Source of the DNA: Salmonella enterica subsp. houtenae serovar Houten
Lineage (GTDB): Bacteria; Pseudomonadota; Gammaproteobacteria; Enterobacterales; Enterobacteriaceae
Assembly: GCA_900478215.1 (NCBI GenBank)
Contig: LS483478.1
Location: 2,046,001-2,110,000 of the forward strand
DNA: 64,000 bases
Direction: 5' to 3'
Shown here: positions 1 through 9,293 of the stretch, piece after piece
Layout: each line of letters begins with the position of its first letter
How positions within the stretch are numbered: position 1 is the stretch's first letter
The notes under the pieces: model-generated
The model's database searches: none
Told to the model about the DNA's origin: nothing
What the model saw: only the letters and a program-made list of their open reading frames with translations
Position numbers and translations under genes: made by a program

Positions 1-423
1 AAAAGATGTAACCAGGCGATCCAGGCCCGCCACAAAGCGCGTGACATCTTCTGCGACCGCGTGCGCGTTTTGCGCGTGCTGTAGCCCTGGCGAGAGTTCG
101 TTATGCCAGTAATCCTGCAACGCTTTAAGCTGCTTCTGCTGCCCGTCTCGCTCAGCGGCGCGGCTCAGTTCAGGGCTGAATGCCGTCTGTTCCATCTCAT
201 CCAGCAGCTTTTGATCTTTAGCATCCAGTGGGACGGCGGCCAATAGTCGATAGCTTTGCATACGCAATGAGCCCGCTTTGTTAATCGCATGAGCGCTACC
301 CTGCACGCCCTGAACCAGCCAGCCGGAAACCGCCATCCCCGCCACGCCGATAGCGGTAGAGAGCATGACAATAAGCGCCAGTTGGTTGACCAGCGTAAGA
401 GGAGAGAAACAACGTTTAAACAT
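1..423 (-). CDS. narX: Nitrate/nitrite sensor histidine kinase NarX (5' part only)
   Basis: Only the first 141 codons lie in the window; the gene runs off the left edge. The N-terminus MFKRCFSPLTLVNQLALIV leads into a hydrophobic first membrane segment (about residues 15-37). The periplasmic segment then begins with the conserved P-box (INKAGSLRMQSYRLLA), which in this family binds nitrate and nitrite. HAMP, kinase and ATPase domains are outside the window. NarX phosphorylates NarL to switch on narG and narK in nitrate. The ATG at 423 matches the family start. It is divergent from narK, with a shared 340-bp control region. Identification is firm despite truncation. Confidence 0.95.
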   Translation of the reverse strand, partial: MFKRCFSPLTLVNQLALIVMLSTAIGVAGMAVSGWLVQGVQGSAHAINKAGSLRMQSYRLLAAVPLDAKDQKLLDEMEQTAFSPELSRAAERDGQQKQLKALQDYWHNELSPGLQHAQNAHAVAEDVTRFVAGLDRLVTSF

Positions 424-520
424 GTCACCTTCTTTCTTCGGGGTGGTGTCGCCGAAAAAAACGTAGCAAAAAGGGGGCGTCAATCGGCTGTGTCGCTATT
501 CTCAACGATACAGCGGAGTA

Positions 521-569
521 TACCCATACCTATAACGAGTTACTCCTTAATTGCCGCTGTAGAGAGGTA
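521..569. promoter_or_regulatory. Cluster of NarL-type heptamers upstream of narK
   Basis: Four matches to the NarL heptamer TACYNMT lie close together: TACCCAT at 521, TACCTAT at 527, TACTCCT at 541, and AGAGGTA (inverted orientation) at 563-569. A further one, TACTCAT, is at 637-643. NarL sites far upstream of FNR-dependent narK are known in E. coli. Matches are by eye; which are occupied is inference. Confidence 0.6.
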
Positions 570-689
570 TCTGCGACGGGAAGGAGTAGATAGACACAGC
601 ATGGTGAAAAACCACAGTTTTTTCACCAATATAGCCTACTCATTAAGGGTAATAACTATTTTTAGTCGCCTGTCACGACGACTTTTCCT

Positions 690-703
690 TTGATTTATAT
701 CAA
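690..703 (+). promoter_or_regulatory. FNR box of the narK promoter
   Basis: TTGATTTATATCAA is a perfect TTGAT-N4-ATCAA dyad. Centred at 696.5, it would place the start of transcription near 738 if it acts at -41.5, as in E. coli narK; that leaves a leader of about 25 nt before the ATG at 763. Confidence 0.9.
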
Positions 704-762
704 CTTACCTTCAGCAGTAAACCCTAATGTGGCAGACATCAAATCAAGAATCAGAGGTGTCT

Positions 763-2160
763 ATGAGCCACTCATCCGCCCCGGAAAGGGCAACTGGCGC
801 TGTTATCACGGAATGGCGTCCGGAAGATCCGGCGTTCTGGCAGCAGCGCGGCCATCGTGTCGCCAGCCGTAATCTGTGGATTTCTGTCCCGTGTTTACTG
901 CTGGCGTTTTGCGTCTGGATGCTATTCAGCGCAGTGGCGGTGAACTTGCCGAAAGTGGGATTTCATTTTACGACCGATCAGCTCTTTATGCTGACTGCGC
1001 TGCCATCTGTTTCCGGCGCGCTGCTACGTGTGCCTTACTCTTTTATGGTTCCGCTATTTGGCGGACGTCGCTGGACAGCGTTCAGTACCGGTATCCTCAT
1101 CGTGCCTTGCGTATGGTTAGGCTTTGCCGTTCAGGATACCAGTACGCCATTTAGCACTTTCATTATTATTTCCTTGCTGTGCGGTTTTGCCGGCGCGAAC
1201 TTTGCCTCCAGTATGGCGAATATCAGCTTCTTCTTTCCTAAACAAAAGCAGGGCGGTGCGCTGGGTCTGAATGGCGGTCTGGGTAATATGGGCGTGAGCG
1301 TGATGCAACTGGTTGCGCCACTGGTGGTTTCACTCTCTATCTTTGCCGCCTTTGGCAGCCACGGCGTAGAGCAGCCGGATGGTTCTCAGCTCTATCTGGC
1401 GAACGCCGCCTGGATTTGGGTGCCTTTCCTGGCCATTTTCACGCTGGCTGCGTGGTTCGGCATGAACGAACTGGCGACGTCTAAGGCCTCGTTAAAAGAG
1501 CAACTGCCGGTGCTCAAACGTGGTCATCTGTGGATCATGAGTCTGCTGTATCTGGCGACCTTCGGATCGTTTATCGGTTTCTCCGCGGGTTTCGCTATGC
1601 TGTCTAAAACGCAATTCCCGGATGTACAGATCCTGCATTACGCGTTTTTCGGTCCGTTTATCGGCGCGCTGGCGCGTTCGGCAGGCGGCGCAATTTCTGA
1701 CCGTCTGGGTGGGACTCGCGTCACGCTTATCAACTTTGTCCTGATGGCGATTTTCAGCGGTCTGCTGTTCCTGACATTACCTACTGGCGGCGTTGGCGGT
1801 AGCTTTGTCGCATTCTACGGGGTATTCCTGGCGCTATTCCTGACGGCGGGGCTGGGGAGTGGTTCTACCTTCCAGATGATCTCCGTTATCTTCCGTAAAT
1901 TGACGATGGACCGAGTAAAAGCGGAAGGCGGGTCAGAAGAAAGGGCAATGCGCGAAGCGGCGACCGATACGGCGGCAGCGCTCGGCTTTATTTCCGCGAT
2001 TGGCGCGATTGGCGGCTTTTTTATTCCGAAAGCGTTTGGTTCATCTTTAGCATTAACCGGTTCGCCAGTCGGCGCGATGAAAGTCTTTCTTATTTTCTAT
2101 ATCGCCTGCGTCGTTATTACCTGGGCGGTATATGGCCGTCATTCTAAAAATAAAAAGTAA
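763..2160 (+). CDS. narK: Nitrate/nitrite antiporter NarK
   Basis: A 465-residue major facilitator protein with 12 predicted membrane helices. It exchanges cytoplasmic nitrite for external nitrate, supplying the NarGHI reductase encoded downstream. The two nitrate-signature stretches are visible (around GALGLNGGLGNMG and around GSGSTFQMISVIF), as are the substrate-binding arginines in ALLRVPYSF (R89) and GALARSAGG (about R305). An in-frame ATG lies upstream at 727, but the ATG at 763 is preceded by GAGGTG at good spacing and matches the family start MSHSSAPERATGAV. It has its own FNR/NarL promoter and a terminator before narG. Confidence 0.97.
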   Translation: MSHSSAPERATGAVITEWRPEDPAFWQQRGHRVASRNLWISVPCLLLAFCVWMLFSAVAVNLPKVGFHFTTDQLFMLTALPSVSGALLRVPYSFMVPLFGGRRWTAFSTGILIVPCVWLGFAVQDTSTPFSTFIIISLLCGFAGANFASSMANISFFFPKQKQGGALGLNGGLGNMGVSVMQLVAPLVVSLSIFAAFGSHGVEQPDGSQLYLANAAWIWVPFLAIFTLAAWFGMNELATSKASLKEQLPVLKRGHLWIMSLLYLATFGSFIGFSAGFAMLSKTQFPDVQILHYAFFGPFIGALARSAGGAISDRLGGTRVTLINFVLMAIFSGLLFLTLPTGGVGGSFVAFYGVFLALFLTAGLGSGSTFQMISVIFRKLTMDRVKAEGGSEERAMREAATDTAAALGFISAIGAIGGFFIPKAFGSSLALTGSPVGAMKVFLIFYIACVVITWAVYGRHSKNKK

Positions 2161-2176
2161 CATTTGATTATCCTTT

Positions 2177-2205
2177 GCGCGGCGTTAGACCGCGCTTTTT
2201 TTTTT
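2177..2205 (+). terminator. Rho-independent terminator after narK
   Basis: GCGCGG (2177-2182) pairs with CCGCGC (2190-2195) around a 7-nt loop and is followed by ten T residues, 16 nt after the narK stop codon. Confidence 0.9.
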
Positions 2206-2213
2206 ACTCGTAT

Positions 2214-2233
2214 TTAGTTACAACATACTTAAT
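2214..2233. repeat. 20-bp sequence shared with the region upstream of pyrF
   Basis: TTAGTTACAACATACTTAAT at this position recurs exactly at 61270-61289. Here it sits just beyond the narK terminator. It is not a REP, ERIC or any site I can name. The copies were found by eye, so other copies could exist. Confidence 0.7.
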
Positions 2234-2293
2234 ATGAAAAAGAGATGTGCCATGTGTCCGGCCATACACATTTGTATCGGTTATCCAGGGGGA

Positions 2294-2406
2294 TACCCCT
2301 TAATACCCACTTGTTGAAAATTTAACACTTACGCGATGCGTAATCTTAATTTTATTTAATTAAATCAGTAAGATATATAAATAAAATTCCTCCTCCAAAA
2401 GGGGTA
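2294..2406. promoter_or_regulatory. Upstream NarL-type heptamers of narG
   Basis: TACCCCT at 2294-2300 and the inverted AGGGGTA at 2400-2406 match the NarL heptamer, separated by a very AT-rich stretch (about 2330-2390). In E. coli, distant NarL sites at narG are brought to the promoter by IHF bending. The AT-rich stretch is suitable for that, but I do not see a clean IHF consensus. Confidence 0.5.
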
Positions 2407-2444
2407 TGTAGAAGATTTGCGCGCCATTTGCATCCCTGTCCGCC

Positions 2445-2458
2445 TTGATCGTTATCAA
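2445..2458 (+). promoter_or_regulatory. FNR box of the narG promoter
   Basis: TTGATCGTTATCAA is a perfect FNR dyad. Centred at 2451.5, it predicts a transcription start near 2493 and a leader of about 57 nt before narG. Confidence 0.9.
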
Positions 2459-2549
2459 TTCCCACGCCCATTCAGCGGGTTACCTTCGCCCTTAGTTAAG
2501 CAATGTCGATTTATCAGAGAGCCGTGAGGCTCCACACAGGAGAAACCCG

Positions 2550-5500
2550 ATGAGTAAATTCCTGGACCGGTTTCGCTACTTCAAGCAGAAGGGCGAAACC
2601 TTTGCCGATGGGCACGGCCAGCTTCTCGAAACAAACCGGGACTGGGAGGACGGATACCGCCAACGTTGGCAGCATGACAAAATTGTGCGCTCAACCCATG
2701 GGGTGAACTGCACCGGTTCTTGTAGCTGGAAAATTTATGTCAAAAATGGTCTGGTAACCTGGGAAACACAGCAAACCGATTACCCGCGCACCCGTCCTGA
2801 TATGCCAAACCATGAACCTCGCGGCTGCCCGCGCGGCGCAAGTTACTCCTGGTATCTCTACAGCGCTAACCGACTGAAATATCCGCTGATGCGCAAACGT
2901 CTGATGAAGATGTGGCGCGAGGCGAAAAAACTGCATCGCGATCCGGTAGAGGCATGGGCCTCCATCATTGAAGATGCCGATAAAGCAAAAAGCTTCAAAC
3001 AGGCGCGTGGTCGTGGTGGCTTTGTCCGCTCCTCATGGCAGGAAGTTAACGAACTGATCGCCGCTTCCAACGTGTACACCGTGAAAACCTATGGACCTGA
3101 CCGCGTCGCGGGTTTCTCACCCATCCCGGCGATGTCGATGGTCTCCTACGCTTCCGGCGCACGTTATCTTTCGCTGATTGGCGGTACCTGCCTGAGCTTC
3201 TACGACTGGTATTGCGACCTGCCTCCAGCCTCCCCGCAAACCTGGGGCGAGCAGACCGACGTGCCGGAATCCGCTGACTGGTACAACTCCAGCTATATTA
3301 TCGCCTGGGGCTCTAATGTGCCGCAAACCCGTACGCCGGACGCCCACTTCTTTACCGAAGTACGTTACAAAGGCACCAAAACCGTCGCGGTGACGCCGGA
3401 CTATGCCGAAATCGCTAAACTGTGCGATCTATGGCTGGCGCCGAAGCAGGGGACCGATGCGGCGATGGCGCTGGCGATGGGCCATGTCATGCTGCGCGAA
3501 TTCCACCTCGACAACCCGCGCCAGTACTTCACCGATTATGTCCGTCGCTATACCGACATGCCAATGCTGGTGATGCTTGAAGAGCGTGATGGTTATTATG
3601 CCGCAGGTCGTATGCTGCGCGCTGCCGATCTCGTTGATTCGCTGGGGCAGGAAAATAACCCGGAATGGAAAACTGTCGCCATTAGCAGCAATGGCGAGAT
3701 GGTGGCGCCGAACGGCTCCATTGGCTTCCGCTGGGGCGAAAAAGGCAAATGGAATCTCGAACAACGCGACGGGACTACCGGTGCAGAAACTGAATTGCAG
3801 CTCAGCTTGCTGGGCAGCCAGGACGAGATTGCTAACGTGGGCTTCCCGTATTTCGGCGGCGAGGGCTCAGAGTACTTTAATCATGTGGCGCTGGATAACG
3901 TCCTGCTGCATAAACTACCGGCAAAACGTCTGCAACTGGCCGATGGTTCTTCAGCGTTAGTCACCACCGTGTATGACCTGACTATGGCGAACTATGGTCT
4001 GGAACGCGGCCTGAACGATGAAAATTGTGCCGCCAGTTATGACGATATCAAAGCGTATACGCCAGCATGGGCCGAGCAGATCACCGGCGTGCCGCGGGCG
4101 CAGATAATCCGTATCGCACGGGAATTCGCCGATAACGCGGACAAAACGCACGGGCGTTCAATGATTATCGTTGGCGCCGGTCTGAACCACTGGTATCACC
4201 TCGATATGAACTATCGCGGGCTGATCAATATGTTGGTGTTCTGTGGTTGCGTTGGCCAGAGCGGTGGCGGTTGGGCGCACTACGTCGGCCAGGAAAAACT
4301 GCGTCCGCAGACCGGCTGGCAGCCGCTGGCGTTTGCCCTTGACTGGCAGCGTCCGGCTCGTCACATGAACAGCACCTCTTACTTCTATAACCACTCCAGC
4401 CAGTGGCGCTACGAGACGGTGACCGCACAGGAACTGTTGTCGCCGACGGCGGACAAATCCCGCTATAGCGGTCATCTGATTGACTTCAATGTGCGCGCCG
4501 AGCGTATGGGCTGGTTGCCGTCGGCGCCGCAGTTAGGCACCAACCCGCTGTACATTGCGCGTGAAGCGGAAAAAGCCAGCATGACGGCGGTAGATTATAC
4601 CGTCAAGTCCCTGAAAGACGGTTCGATTCGCTTTGCCGCGGAGCAGCCGGAAAACGGCAAAAACCATCCGCGCAACCTGTTCATCTGGCGCTCTAACCTG
4701 CTTGGGTCTTCCGGTAAGGGCCACGAGTACATGCTGAAATACCTGCTGGGTACTGAGCATGGTATTCAGGGGCTTGATCTGGGTAAACAGGGCGGCGTGA
4801 AGCCAGAAGAAGTGGAGTGGGTTGATAACGGCCTTGACGGCAAACTGGATCTGGTGGTGACTCTGGACTTCCGTCTCTCCAGCACCTGTCTGTATTCCGA
4901 TATCGTACTGCCGACCGCCACCTGGTATGAAAAAGACGATATGAATACCTCGGATATGCATCCGTTTATTCATCCGCTGTCTGCTGCTGTCGATCCGGCC
5001 TGGGAATCGAAAAGCGACTGGGATATTTACAAAGGTATTGCGAAGAAATTCTCTGAAGTCTGTGTGGGGCATCTGGGTAAAGAGACTGACGTCGTGACGC
5101 TGCCGATCCAGCACGATTCTGCCGCTGAACTGGCGCAGCCGCTGGACGTGAAAGACTGGAAAAAAGGCGAATGCGATCTGATCCCAGGGAAAACCGCGCC
5201 GCACATCATGACCGTCGAGCGCGATTACCCGGCGACTTACGAACGCTTTACCTCTATCGGCCCGCTGATGGAGAAAATCGGCAACGGCGGGAAAGGGATT
5301 GCCTGGAACACTCAGAGCGAAATGGACCTGCTGCGCAAGCTCAATTACACCAAAGCGGACGGTCCGGCGAAAGGCCAGCCGATGCTCAACACGGCGATTG
5401 ACGCGGCAGAGATGATCCTGACGTTAGCGCCGGAAACCAACGGTCAGGTGGCGGTGAAAGCCTGGGCGGCGTTGAGCGAGTTTACCGGTCGCGACCATAC

Positions 5501-6293
5501 GCATCTGGCAACCAATAAAGAAGATGAGAAAATCCGCTTCCGCGATATTCAGGCCCAGCCGCGCAAAATTATCTCCAGCCCGACCTGGTCTGGTCTGGAA
5601 GACGAGCACGTTTCCTATAACGCCGGTTATACCAACGTTCACGAGCTGATCCCGTGGCGTACGCTGTCTGGTCGCCAACAGTTGTATCAGGATCACCAGT
5701 GGATGCGCGACTTTGGTGAAAGTCTGCTGGTTTATCGTCCACCGATCGACACCCGCTCGGTGAAGGCGGTGATGGGGTGTAAATCCAACGGTAACCCGGA
5801 GAAGGCGCTCAACTTCCTGACGCCGCACCAGAAGTGGGGTATCCACTCGACCTACAGCGATAACCTGTTGATGCTGACCTTGTCGCGTGGCGGCCCGATT
5901 GTGTGGATGAGCGAAACCGACGCCAAAGATCTGGGCATTGAAGATAACGACTGGATCGAAGTATTCAACAGCAACGGCGCATTGACCGCACGCGCAGTGG
6001 TCAGCCAGCGCGTACCGGCGGGCATGACCATGATGTACCACGCGCAGGAACGTATCGTAAACCTGCCGGGGTCGGAAATTACCCAGCAGCGCGGCGGTAT
6101 TCATAACTCGGTGACGCGCATTACGCCGAAACCGACCCATATGATCGGCGGCTATGCGCAGTTAGCCTACGGCTTTAACTACTACGGTACCGTCGGCTCC
6201 AACCGCGATGAGTTTGTGGTGGTACGTAAGATGAAGAATATTAACTGGTTGGATGGCGAAGGCAATGACCAGGTACAGGAGAGCGTAAAATGA
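2550..6293 (+). CDS. narG: Respiratory nitrate reductase A, alpha (molybdenum) subunit
   Basis: A 1247-residue catalytic subunit that reduces nitrate to nitrite on the cytoplasmic face, using bis-MGD molybdenum. The FS0 iron-sulfur ligands are His50, Cys54 and Cys58 (HGVNCTGSC) and Cys93 (EPRGCPRG). The Mo-ligand aspartate region SFYDWYCDLPP is near residue 220. The N-terminus SKFLDRFRYFKQKGE is a vestigial, uncleaved twin-arginine-like segment, typical of membrane-anchored NarG. The last bases overlap narH by 4 nt (ATGA). It is preceded by AGGAGA. Length and sequence match the family with no breaks. Confidence 0.98.
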   Translation: MSKFLDRFRYFKQKGETFADGHGQLLETNRDWEDGYRQRWQHDKIVRSTHGVNCTGSCSWKIYVKNGLVTWETQQTDYPRTRPDMPNHEPRGCPRGASYSWYLYSANRLKYPLMRKRLMKMWREAKKLHRDPVEAWASIIEDADKAKSFKQARGRGGFVRSSWQEVNELIAASNVYTVKTYGPDRVAGFSPIPAMSMVSYASGARYLSLIGGTCLSFYDWYCDLPPASPQTWGEQTDVPESADWYNSSYIIAWGSNVPQTRTPDAHFFTEVRYKGTKTVAVTPDYAEIAKLCDLWLAPKQGTDAAMALAMGHVMLREFHLDNPRQYFTDYVRRYTDMPMLVMLEERDGYYAAGRMLRAADLVDSLGQENNPEWKTVAISSNGEMVAPNGSIGFRWGEKGKWNLEQRDGTTGAETELQLSLLGSQDEIANVGFPYFGGEGSEYFNHVALDNVLLHKLPAKRLQLADGSSALVTTVYDLTMANYGLERGLNDENCAASYDDIKAYTPAWAEQITGVPRAQIIRIAREFADNADKTHGRSMIIVGAGLNHWYHLDMNYRGLINMLVFCGCVGQSGGGWAHYVGQEKLRPQTGWQPLAFALDWQRPARHMNSTSYFYNHSSQWRYETVTAQELLSPTADKSRYSGHLIDFNVRAERMGWLPSAPQLGTNPLYIAREAEKASMTAVDYTVKSLKDGSIRFAAEQPENGKNHPRNLFIWRSNLLGSSGKGHEYMLKYLLGTEHGIQGLDLGKQGGVKPEEVEWVDNGLDGKLDLVVTLDFRLSSTCLYSDIVLPTATWYEKDDMNTSDMHPFIHPLSAAVDPAWESKSDWDIYKGIAKKFSEVCVGHLGKETDVVTLPIQHDSAAELAQPLDVKDWKKGECDLIPGKTAPHIMTVERDYPATYERFTSIGPLMEKIGNGGKGIAWNTQSEMDLLRKLNYTKADGPAKGQPMLNTAIDAAEMILTLAPETNGQVAVKAWAALSEFTGRDHTHLATNKEDEKIRFRDIQAQPRKIISSPTWSGLEDEHVSYNAGYTNVHELIPWRTLSGRQQLYQDHQWMRDFGESLLVYRPPIDTRSVKAVMGCKSNGNPEKALNFLTPHQKWGIHSTYSDNLLMLTLSRGGPIVWMSETDAKDLGIEDNDWIEVFNSNGALTARAVVSQRVPAGMTMMYHAQERIVNLPGSEITQQRGGIHNSVTRITPKPTHMIGGYAQLAYGFNYYGTVGSNRDEFVVVRKMKNINWLDGEGNDQVQESVK

Positions 6294-7828
6294 AAATTCG
6301 TTCACAAGTCGGCATGGTGCTGAATCTCGATAAGTGCATCGGCTGTCATACCTGTTCAGTCACCTGTAAAAATGTCTGGACCAGTCGCGAAGGTATGGAA
6401 TACGCATGGTTCAACAACGTAGAAAGTAAACCGGGCGTTGGTTTTCCGAATGACTGGGAAAATCAAGAAAAATGGAAAGGCGGCTGGATCCGCAAAATCA
6501 ACGGCAAACTACAGCCGCGCATGGGTAATAAAGCGCTGTTGCTGGGTAAAATTTTCGCCAACCCGCATCTGCCGGGGCTGGACGATTACTACGAGCCGTT
6601 TGATTTTGACTACCAGACGCTGCACAACGCGCCGGCGGACAGTAAGGCGCAGCCGATTGCCCGTCCACGCTCGCTGATTACCGGCAAGCGGATGGACAAA
6701 ATCACCAAGGGTCCGAACTGGGAAGACGACCTCGGCGGTGAGTTCGAGACGCTGGCGAAAGACCAGAACTTCGAAAACATGCAGAAGGCGATGTACGGCC
6801 AGTTCGAAAATACCTTCATGATGTATTTGCCGCGCCTGTGCGAGCACTGTCTCAATCCGGCGTGCGTGGCGACCTGCCCGAGCGGCGCGATTTATAAGCG
6901 TGAAGAAGACGGCATCGTACTGATCGACCAGGACAAGTGCCGTGGCTGGCGGATGTGCATCACCGGTTGCCCGTACAAAAAAATCTACTTCAACTGGAAG
7001 AGCGGCAAGTCCGAGAAGTGCATTTTCTGCTATCCGCGTATCGAAGCCGGTCAGCCGACGGTCTGCTCGGAAACCTGCGTGGGACGTATCCGCTACCTCG
7101 GCGTATTACTGTATGACGCGGATGCTATTGAAAGCGCCGCCAGTACGGAAAACGAGAAAGATCTGTACCAGCGTCAACTGGACGTGTTCCTCGACCCTAA
7201 CGATCCGGCAGTGATTGAGCAGGCACTGAAAGACGGCGTGCCGCAGAGTGTGATTGACGCCGCGCAGCAGTCACCGGTGTACAAAATGGCGATGGACTGG
7301 AAACTGGCGCTGCCGCTGCATCCGGAATACCGCACGCTGCCGATGGTCTGGTACGTGCCGCCTCTGTCGCCGATTCAGTCAGCGGCTGATGCGGGTGAAC
7401 TGGGCAGCAATGGCATTCTGCCGGACGTGGATAGCCTGCGTATTCCGGTGCAGTACCTGGCAAATCTGCTGACCGCAGGCGATACCCAGCCGGTACTGTT
7501 GGCGCTGAAACGGATGCTGGCGATGCGTCACTACAAACGTGCGGAAACCGTAGACGGTAAAGTGGATACGCGTGCGCTGGAAGAGGTGGGTTTAAGCGAA
7601 GCCCAGGCGCAGGAAATGTACCGCTATCTGGCGATTGCCAACTATGAAGATCGCTTTGTGGTGCCAAGTAGCCACCGCGAACTGGCGCGTGATGCGTTCC
7701 CGGAAAAAAGTGGTTGCGGCTTCACCTTCGGTGACGGTTGCCATGGGTCTGACAGCAAATTCAACCTGTTCAACAGTCGCCGCATTGATGCGATTGATAT
7801 GACCAGCAAAACGGAGCCGCACGCATGA
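6290..7828 (+). CDS. narH: Nitrate reductase A, beta (iron-sulfur) subunit
   Basis: A 512-residue electron-transfer subunit that relays electrons from NarI haem b to NarG through four Fe-S clusters. Four cysteine groups are visible: CIGCHTCSVTC near the N-terminus, CEHCLNPACVATCP, CRGWRMCITGCP and CIFCYP with a later CSETC. The Trp in CRGWRMC replaces a cysteine and is the known reason one cluster is [3Fe-4S]. It is translationally coupled to narG and narJ, with 4-nt ATGA overlaps at both ends. Confidence 0.98.
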   Translation: MKIRSQVGMVLNLDKCIGCHTCSVTCKNVWTSREGMEYAWFNNVESKPGVGFPNDWENQEKWKGGWIRKINGKLQPRMGNKALLLGKIFANPHLPGLDDYYEPFDFDYQTLHNAPADSKAQPIARPRSLITGKRMDKITKGPNWEDDLGGEFETLAKDQNFENMQKAMYGQFENTFMMYLPRLCEHCLNPACVATCPSGAIYKREEDGIVLIDQDKCRGWRMCITGCPYKKIYFNWKSGKSEKCIFCYPRIEAGQPTVCSETCVGRIRYLGVLLYDADAIESAASTENEKDLYQRQLDVFLDPNDPAVIEQALKDGVPQSVIDAAQQSPVYKMAMDWKLALPLHPEYRTLPMVWYVPPLSPIQSAADAGELGSNGILPDVDSLRIPVQYLANLLTAGDTQPVLLALKRMLAMRHYKRAETVDGKVDTRALEEVGLSEAQAQEMYRYLAIANYEDRFVVPSSHRELARDAFPEKSGCGFTFGDGCHGSDSKFNLFNSRRIDAIDMTSKTEPHA

Positions 7829-8535
7829 TTGAACTCGTCATTGTTTCGCGTCTACTCGAATATCCGGATGCTGCCCTGTGGCAGCATCAGCAGGAGCTGT
7901 TCGATGCGCTCGCCTCATCTGAACATCTGGATAAAGAAGATGTCCGGACGTTAGTCGTTTTTCTGCGCGATTTAACCGCGCAGGAGATACTGGATGCTCA
8001 GGCAAGCTATAGCGAGTTGTTCGATCGTGGTCGTGCAACCTCATTGCTGCTGTTTGAGCATGTGCATGGTGAGTCTCGCGATCGCGGTCAGGCGATGGTC
8101 GATCTGATGGCCCAGTATGAGCAGCACGGCTTACAACTCGACAGCCGCGAGTTGCCGGACCATCTGCCATTGTATCTGGAGTATCTGGCGCAGTTACCAA
8201 AAAACGAAGCGCTCGGCGGTCTGCAGGATATCGCGCCTATTCTGGCGTTGCTCAGTGCCCGCTTGCAGCAGCGTGAAAGTCGGTATGCGGTATTGTTCGA
8301 CCTGTTATTGAAGCTGGCCAATACGACGATCGACAAAGGCAAAGTCGCAGAAAAAATTGCTGATGAAGTTCGCGATGATACCCCACAGGCGCTGGATGCG
8401 GTCTGGGAAGAAGAGCAGGTGAAATTCTTTGCCGATCGGGGCTGCAATGAGTCTGAAATTGCCGTCCATCAGCGTCGTTTTGCTGGTGCCGTGGCGCCGC
8501 AATATCTGAATATCACCACCGGAGGACAGCACTAA
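7825..8535 (+). CDS. narJ: Nitrate reductase molybdenum cofactor assembly chaperone
   Basis: A 236-residue cytoplasmic chaperone of the TorD/NarJ family. It holds apo-NarG until the molybdenum cofactor and the FS0 cluster are inserted, and it is not part of the final enzyme. The sequence is all-helical and acidic (for example ELFDALASSEHLDKEDV), with no metal motifs, as expected. It overlaps narH by 4 nt, and its stop codon shares one base with the narI start (TAATG), so expression is coupled. Confidence 0.97.
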   Translation: MIELVIVSRLLEYPDAALWQHQQELFDALASSEHLDKEDVRTLVVFLRDLTAQEILDAQASYSELFDRGRATSLLLFEHVHGESRDRGQAMVDLMAQYEQHGLQLDSRELPDHLPLYLEYLAQLPKNEALGGLQDIAPILALLSARLQQRESRYAVLFDLLLKLANTTIDKGKVAEKIADEVRDDTPQALDAVWEEEQVKFFADRGCNESEIAVHQRRFAGAVAPQYLNITTGGQH

Positions 8536-9212
8536 TGCACTTCCTGAATATGTTCTTCTTTGACATCTACCCGTACATTGCCGGATCGGTTTTCCTGATC
8601 GGTAGCTGGTTACGTTACGACTACGGTCAGTACACCTGGCGGGCGGCCTCCAGCCAGATGCTGGATCGCAAGGGGATGAACCTGGCGTCAAACCTGTTCC
8701 ACATTGGGATTCTGGGTATTTTCGTCGGTCACTTCCTGGGAATGTTAACGCCGCACTGGATGTATGAATCTTTTCTGCCGGTCGACGTGAAGCAGAAGAT
8801 GGCGATGATTGCCGGCGGCGCCTGCGGTGTGCTGACCCTGGTTGGCGGTATTTTACTGCTCAAGCGTCGTCTGTTCAGCCCACGCGTCCGTGCCACCACT
8901 ACCGGCGCAGATATTTTGATTCTCTCGCTGCTGGTGATTCAGTGCGCGCTGGGGCTATTAACCATTCCGTTCTCAGCGCAGCATATGGACGGTAGCGAGA
9001 TGATGAAGCTGGTCGGCTGGGCGCAGTCCGTAGTGACATTCCACGGCGGGGCATCTGAGCATCTTGACGGTGTGGCATTTATCTTCCGTCTGCATCTGGT
9101 ACTGGGGATGACTTTATTCCTGCTGTTCCCGTTCTCGCGTCTGGTGCATATCTGGAGCGTGCCGGTTGAGTACCTGACCCGTAAATATCAGCTTGTTCGC
9201 GCACGTCACTGA
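8535..9212 (+). CDS. narI: Nitrate reductase A, gamma subunit (cytochrome b)
   Basis: A 225-residue inner-membrane dihaem cytochrome b with five predicted helices. It oxidises quinol at the periplasmic side and anchors NarGH. His56 and His66 (FHIGILGIFVGH) match the first pair of haem ligands; the second pair lies in the C-terminal helices (the FRLHLVLG segment and SRLVHIW). Last gene of narGHJI; a terminator follows 21 nt after the stop. Confidence 0.98.
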   Translation: MHFLNMFFFDIYPYIAGSVFLIGSWLRYDYGQYTWRAASSQMLDRKGMNLASNLFHIGILGIFVGHFLGMLTPHWMYESFLPVDVKQKMAMIAGGACGVLTLVGGILLLKRRLFSPRVRATTTGADILILSLLVIQCALGLLTIPFSAQHMDGSEMMKLVGWAQSVVTFHGGASEHLDGVAFIFRLHLVLGMTLFLLFPFSRLVHIWSVPVEYLTRKYQLVRARH

Positions 9213-9233
9213 TTCCCTTTAACAGGATACTAA

Positions 9234-9256
9234 ACCCTACTTCGGTAGGGTTTTTT
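9234..9256 (+). terminator. Terminator of narGHJI
   Basis: ACCCTAC and GTAGGGT form a 7-bp stem around the stable tetraloop TTCG, followed by a six-T run. Confidence 0.92.
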
Positions 9257-9293
9257 ATGGCTATTTGTCAGATAGCGTTATCCCACCGTCGTC

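Noticed and set aside
165..428. 87-codon minus-strand frame at the left edge
   Set aside because: It overlaps narX in another frame. The narX frame from 423 carries the conserved P-box and is clearly the gene.
289..693. 134-codon plus-strand frame spanning narX start and the narX-narK region
   Set aside because: Covers narX coding sequence and NarL sites, with no recognisable protein features.
4533..5204. Antisense 223-codon frame inside narG, with several others in narG and narH
   Set aside because: Shadows of high-GC coding sequence; no ribosome-binding sites or family resemblance.
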